Shown: positions 5,056 through 6,398 of the stretch, piece after piece
Numbering within the stretch: position 1 is the first letter of the stretch
Layout: the number at the start of each line of letters is the position of its first letter
DNA from: Candidatus Roizmanbacteria bacterium
Lineage (GTDB): Bacteria > Patescibacteriota > Microgenomatia > UBA1406 > GWC2-37-13
Direction: 5' to 3'
NCBI GenBank assembly: GCA_013334845.1
Contig: JAAXWV010000077.1
Location: 1-6,398 of the forward strand
DNA: 6,398 nucleotides
Program-made: the position numbers and the translations under genes
The notes under the pieces: model-generated
The model's input: the letters and a program-made list of their open reading frames with translations, nothing else
Databases searched by the model: none
What the model was told of the DNA's origin: nothing

Positions 5056-5862
5056 ATGAATGAATTAGACATACTCGAACAACAGGCAGTGGATGCGGCA
5101 ATTAATCTTAATTGGGCCGAAGCCATAGCGCTCAATAAACAAATCGTTGAAAAAGATCCACAAAATATCAGCGCCTATCTCCGGCTTGGATTTGCCAACT
5201 TACAGGTTCAAGACTATGCAACTGCAAAGACATACTATAACACCGTACTCAAAATTCAGCCAATAAACCAAGTGGCGATTGATAATTTAGAAAAACTCTC
5301 ATTCCTTGAGGAAAAAGGAACTTCAAAAACGACTCAATCCGTTAATCTTAATCCAAATTTGTTTCTAGAGATTCCAGGGAAGACGAAAACTGTCACTATC
5401 GTTAATCTGGGACAAAAAAATCTATTAGCATTATTGGCTGTGGGTCAAAAATTGGAACTTAAGGCGAAAACTCGCAAAATTGAAGTCCGCACCATGGATG
5501 ATGAGTATGTGGGGGCCCTTCCAGATGACCTATCCAAACGACTTTTGTTCTTTTTAAGCGCCAATAGCACCTATAGCACCTATGTTAAAGAGGCTTCAAT
5601 GAGTCGTGTAGTTATTTTCATCAAGGAAGAAAAAAAAGGATCGAAAGTATCTCATTATTTCTCCTTCCCGCCAAATATAAGTAGTAATATCAACAATCTC
5701 CATGCAGCTGTAGAAGAAGACGAAGCTCGCCCTGAAGCAGAGGAAGAGGGGAACATTGAAGACGACGAATTGCAAAAACTAGCGAAAGAATACGAAGAAG
5801 AAGAGGATGAAGAAAAACTCATTGATATTCAATCGGAAGAAGAGGTTGAAGAGGAAGAGTAA
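5056..5862 (+). CDS. TPR protein with HIRAN-like middle and acidic C-terminal tail
   Basis: This protein of 268 residues is probably cytoplasmic, with no signal peptide or membrane span. Residues 8-35 and 38-71 form two tetratricopeptide repeats (pattern W/L-G-Y-A-P, with DPQN and QPIN turns), which usually bind other proteins. Residues 112-190 hold a beta-rich segment with VGQKLELKAKTRKIEVRTMD (129-148) and YVGALPDDLSKRL (151-163). This resembles the HIRAN layout, where a hydrophobic strand is followed by a GxLP motif; HIRAN domains can bind DNA. That match is by eye and tentative. The last 50 residues (219-268) contain about 28 Asp/Glu. I chose ATG 5056 over GTG 5038 because the GTG lies in a hairpin with no ribosome site; a weak GACGAAG precedes the ATG. 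Transcription is from its own promoter, divergent from yebC. The end overlaps a small minus-strand gene. The specific function is unknown. Confidence 0.85.
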   Translation: MNELDILEQQAVDAAINLNWAEAIALNKQIVEKDPQNISAYLRLGFANLQVQDYATAKTYYNTVLKIQPINQVAIDNLEKLSFLEEKGTSKTTQSVNLNPNLFLEIPGKTKTVTIVNLGQKNLLALLAVGQKLELKAKTRKIEVRTMDDEYVGALPDDLSKRLLFFLSANSTYSTYVKEASMSRVVIFIKEEKKGSKVSHYFSFPPNISSNINNLHAAVEEDEARPEAEEEGNIEDDELQKLAKEYEEEEDEEKLIDIQSEEEVEEEE

Positions 5863-6014
5863 TGATGCACCTTGTTTTTAAAAAACACAATCGTACCTCG
5901 CACTTTCTTTGAGCGGATTAATTTAGCTATTTCCGGTGGAACATTGAGATCCTTCATTGAATGTAAGGCGAGCGCAAACGCAACGATAATCAACAAGATA
6001 AAAATGAGAATCAT
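5829..6014 (-). CDS. Small single-span membrane protein
   Basis: This peptide of 61 residues has one strongly hydrophobic N-terminal segment (about 2-18, ILIFILLIIVAFALAL), followed by a basic, soluble stretch containing EIAKLIRSKK (28-37) and GTIVFFKNKVHHY (40-52). It is not a family I can name. The order of a membrane span followed by positive residues suggests N-out, C-in topology. The last ten residues are a Ser/Thr run, which is simply the complement of the acidic codons of the TPR gene because the two overlap by 34 bp tail to tail. It starts 3 bp after the stop of the upstream minus-strand gene, so it is probably the second gene of an operon. That tight spacing and the sensible hydrophobic profile support it as real, though the short length leaves doubt. 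Confidence 0.6.
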   Translation of the reverse strand: MILIFILLIIVAFALALHSMKDLNVPPEIAKLIRSKKVRGTIVFFKNKVHHYSSSSTSSSD

Positions 6015-6017
6015 AGA

Positions 6018-6398
6018 TTAATTGCTCTTCTCTCCTTCCCATTTGGAGTCGAGATTTCCAATATAAAAAAGTATATCATAGACATCGCTTTGACCATGGC
6101 GAAGGGGGCAGTGAAAAAAATCACTCATGGCTCGGGCAGTTTGTGAAAAGACAGTTCCTTCTTCTTGTATTATACAGTTTTTTATATCCTGATCATCTTC
6201 AGAGATGTCGCTTACCCGAATCCCACTCCCCTCTAAAATTCGGCTAATGATATTAGCCCCTTCATAGCTTTCTCTATACCGCAATTGAACATTTTTCATC
6301 TCGTTGCGTAGCATTTTCTGATAAAAATTCCCCTGGATAGTCTTGGCGAAATCGTCATCACTCATATAGGCCTCGCCGTCTTTGTCAATAGTCGGAAT
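6018..6398 (-). CDS. Unrecognised soluble protein, C-terminal part (runs off window)
   Basis: The reading frame is open from the window edge to a TAA at 6018. An internal ATG at 6365 would give 115 residues, but the codons upstream of it (translating IPTIDKDGEAY) have no stop and read like protein, so I prefer a gene that continues beyond 6398; a start at 6365 remains possible because GCGAGG precedes it. The visible part is soluble and charged, without membrane spans. It has a helical, basic stretch (AKTIQGNFYQKMLRNEMKNV), an acidic SEDDQDIKN segment, a compact FFHCPLRHGQSDVYDILFY segment with one Cys and two His, and a hydrophilic end. I do not recognise the family. The small membrane protein follows after 3 bp, so the two are likely co-transcribed. 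Confidence 0.7.
   Translation of the reverse strand: MPTIDKDGEAYMSDDDFAKTIQGNFYQKMLRNEMKNVQLRYRESYEGANIISRILEGSGIRVSDISEDDQDIKNCIIQEEGTVFSQTARAMSDFFHCPLRHGQSDVYDILFYIGNLDSKWEGEKSN

Noticed and set aside
5871..5890. T-tract/A-tract palindrome after the TPR gene as a terminator
   Set aside because: The stem has no GC core and lies within the coding sequence of the opposite small gene.

Overview
The window reads as chromosomal DNA from a bacterium with a reduced or divergent gene set. My best guess is a member of the Patescibacteria (candidate phyla radiation), near the Parcubacteria. This rests on the combination of a divergent Ddl, a standard YebC, an unrecognised polytopic membrane protein, a TPR protein with an acidic tail and a tiny single-span membrane protein, and on the near absence of Shine-Dalgarno sites. 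It is an inference, not a proof. TGA is used as a stop by at least three genes (deacetylase, membrane protein, YebC), so the TGA=Gly code of Gracilibacteria and Absconditabacteria is not in use.

Layout: (1) 13-2185, minus strand: an envelope pair, a membrane-anchored polysaccharide deacetylase followed by a D-Ala-D-Ala-ligase-type ATP-grasp enzyme. Each has its own recognisable promoter, and the ligase promoter predicts a leaderless mRNA. (2) 2186-3363: about 1.2 kb with no convincing protein gene. It is AT-rich and crowded with different inverted repeats, and it holds a perfect DnaA box, a motif found three times, a repeated 10-mer and a G-rich tract on the minus strand. (3) 3364-4889, minus strand: yebC followed by a multi-pass membrane protein whose start overlaps the yebC stop (ATGA). 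(4) 4890-5055: a short divergent promoter region. (5) 5056-5862, plus strand: a TPR protein with a HIRAN-like middle and a very acidic C-terminus. (6) 5829-6398, minus strand: a small membrane protein and, just upstream of it, the C-terminal part of an unrecognised protein that runs off the window. The small gene overlaps the end of the TPR gene tail to tail.

Functionally, the left part concerns the cell wall (precursor synthesis and glycan modification), and yebC concerns translation or transcription control. The right-hand genes are unassigned. The most unusual part is the structured non-coding block. Possible readings are a structured RNA, an origin-like or protein-binding locus, or relics of lost elements; the sequence alone does not decide between them.
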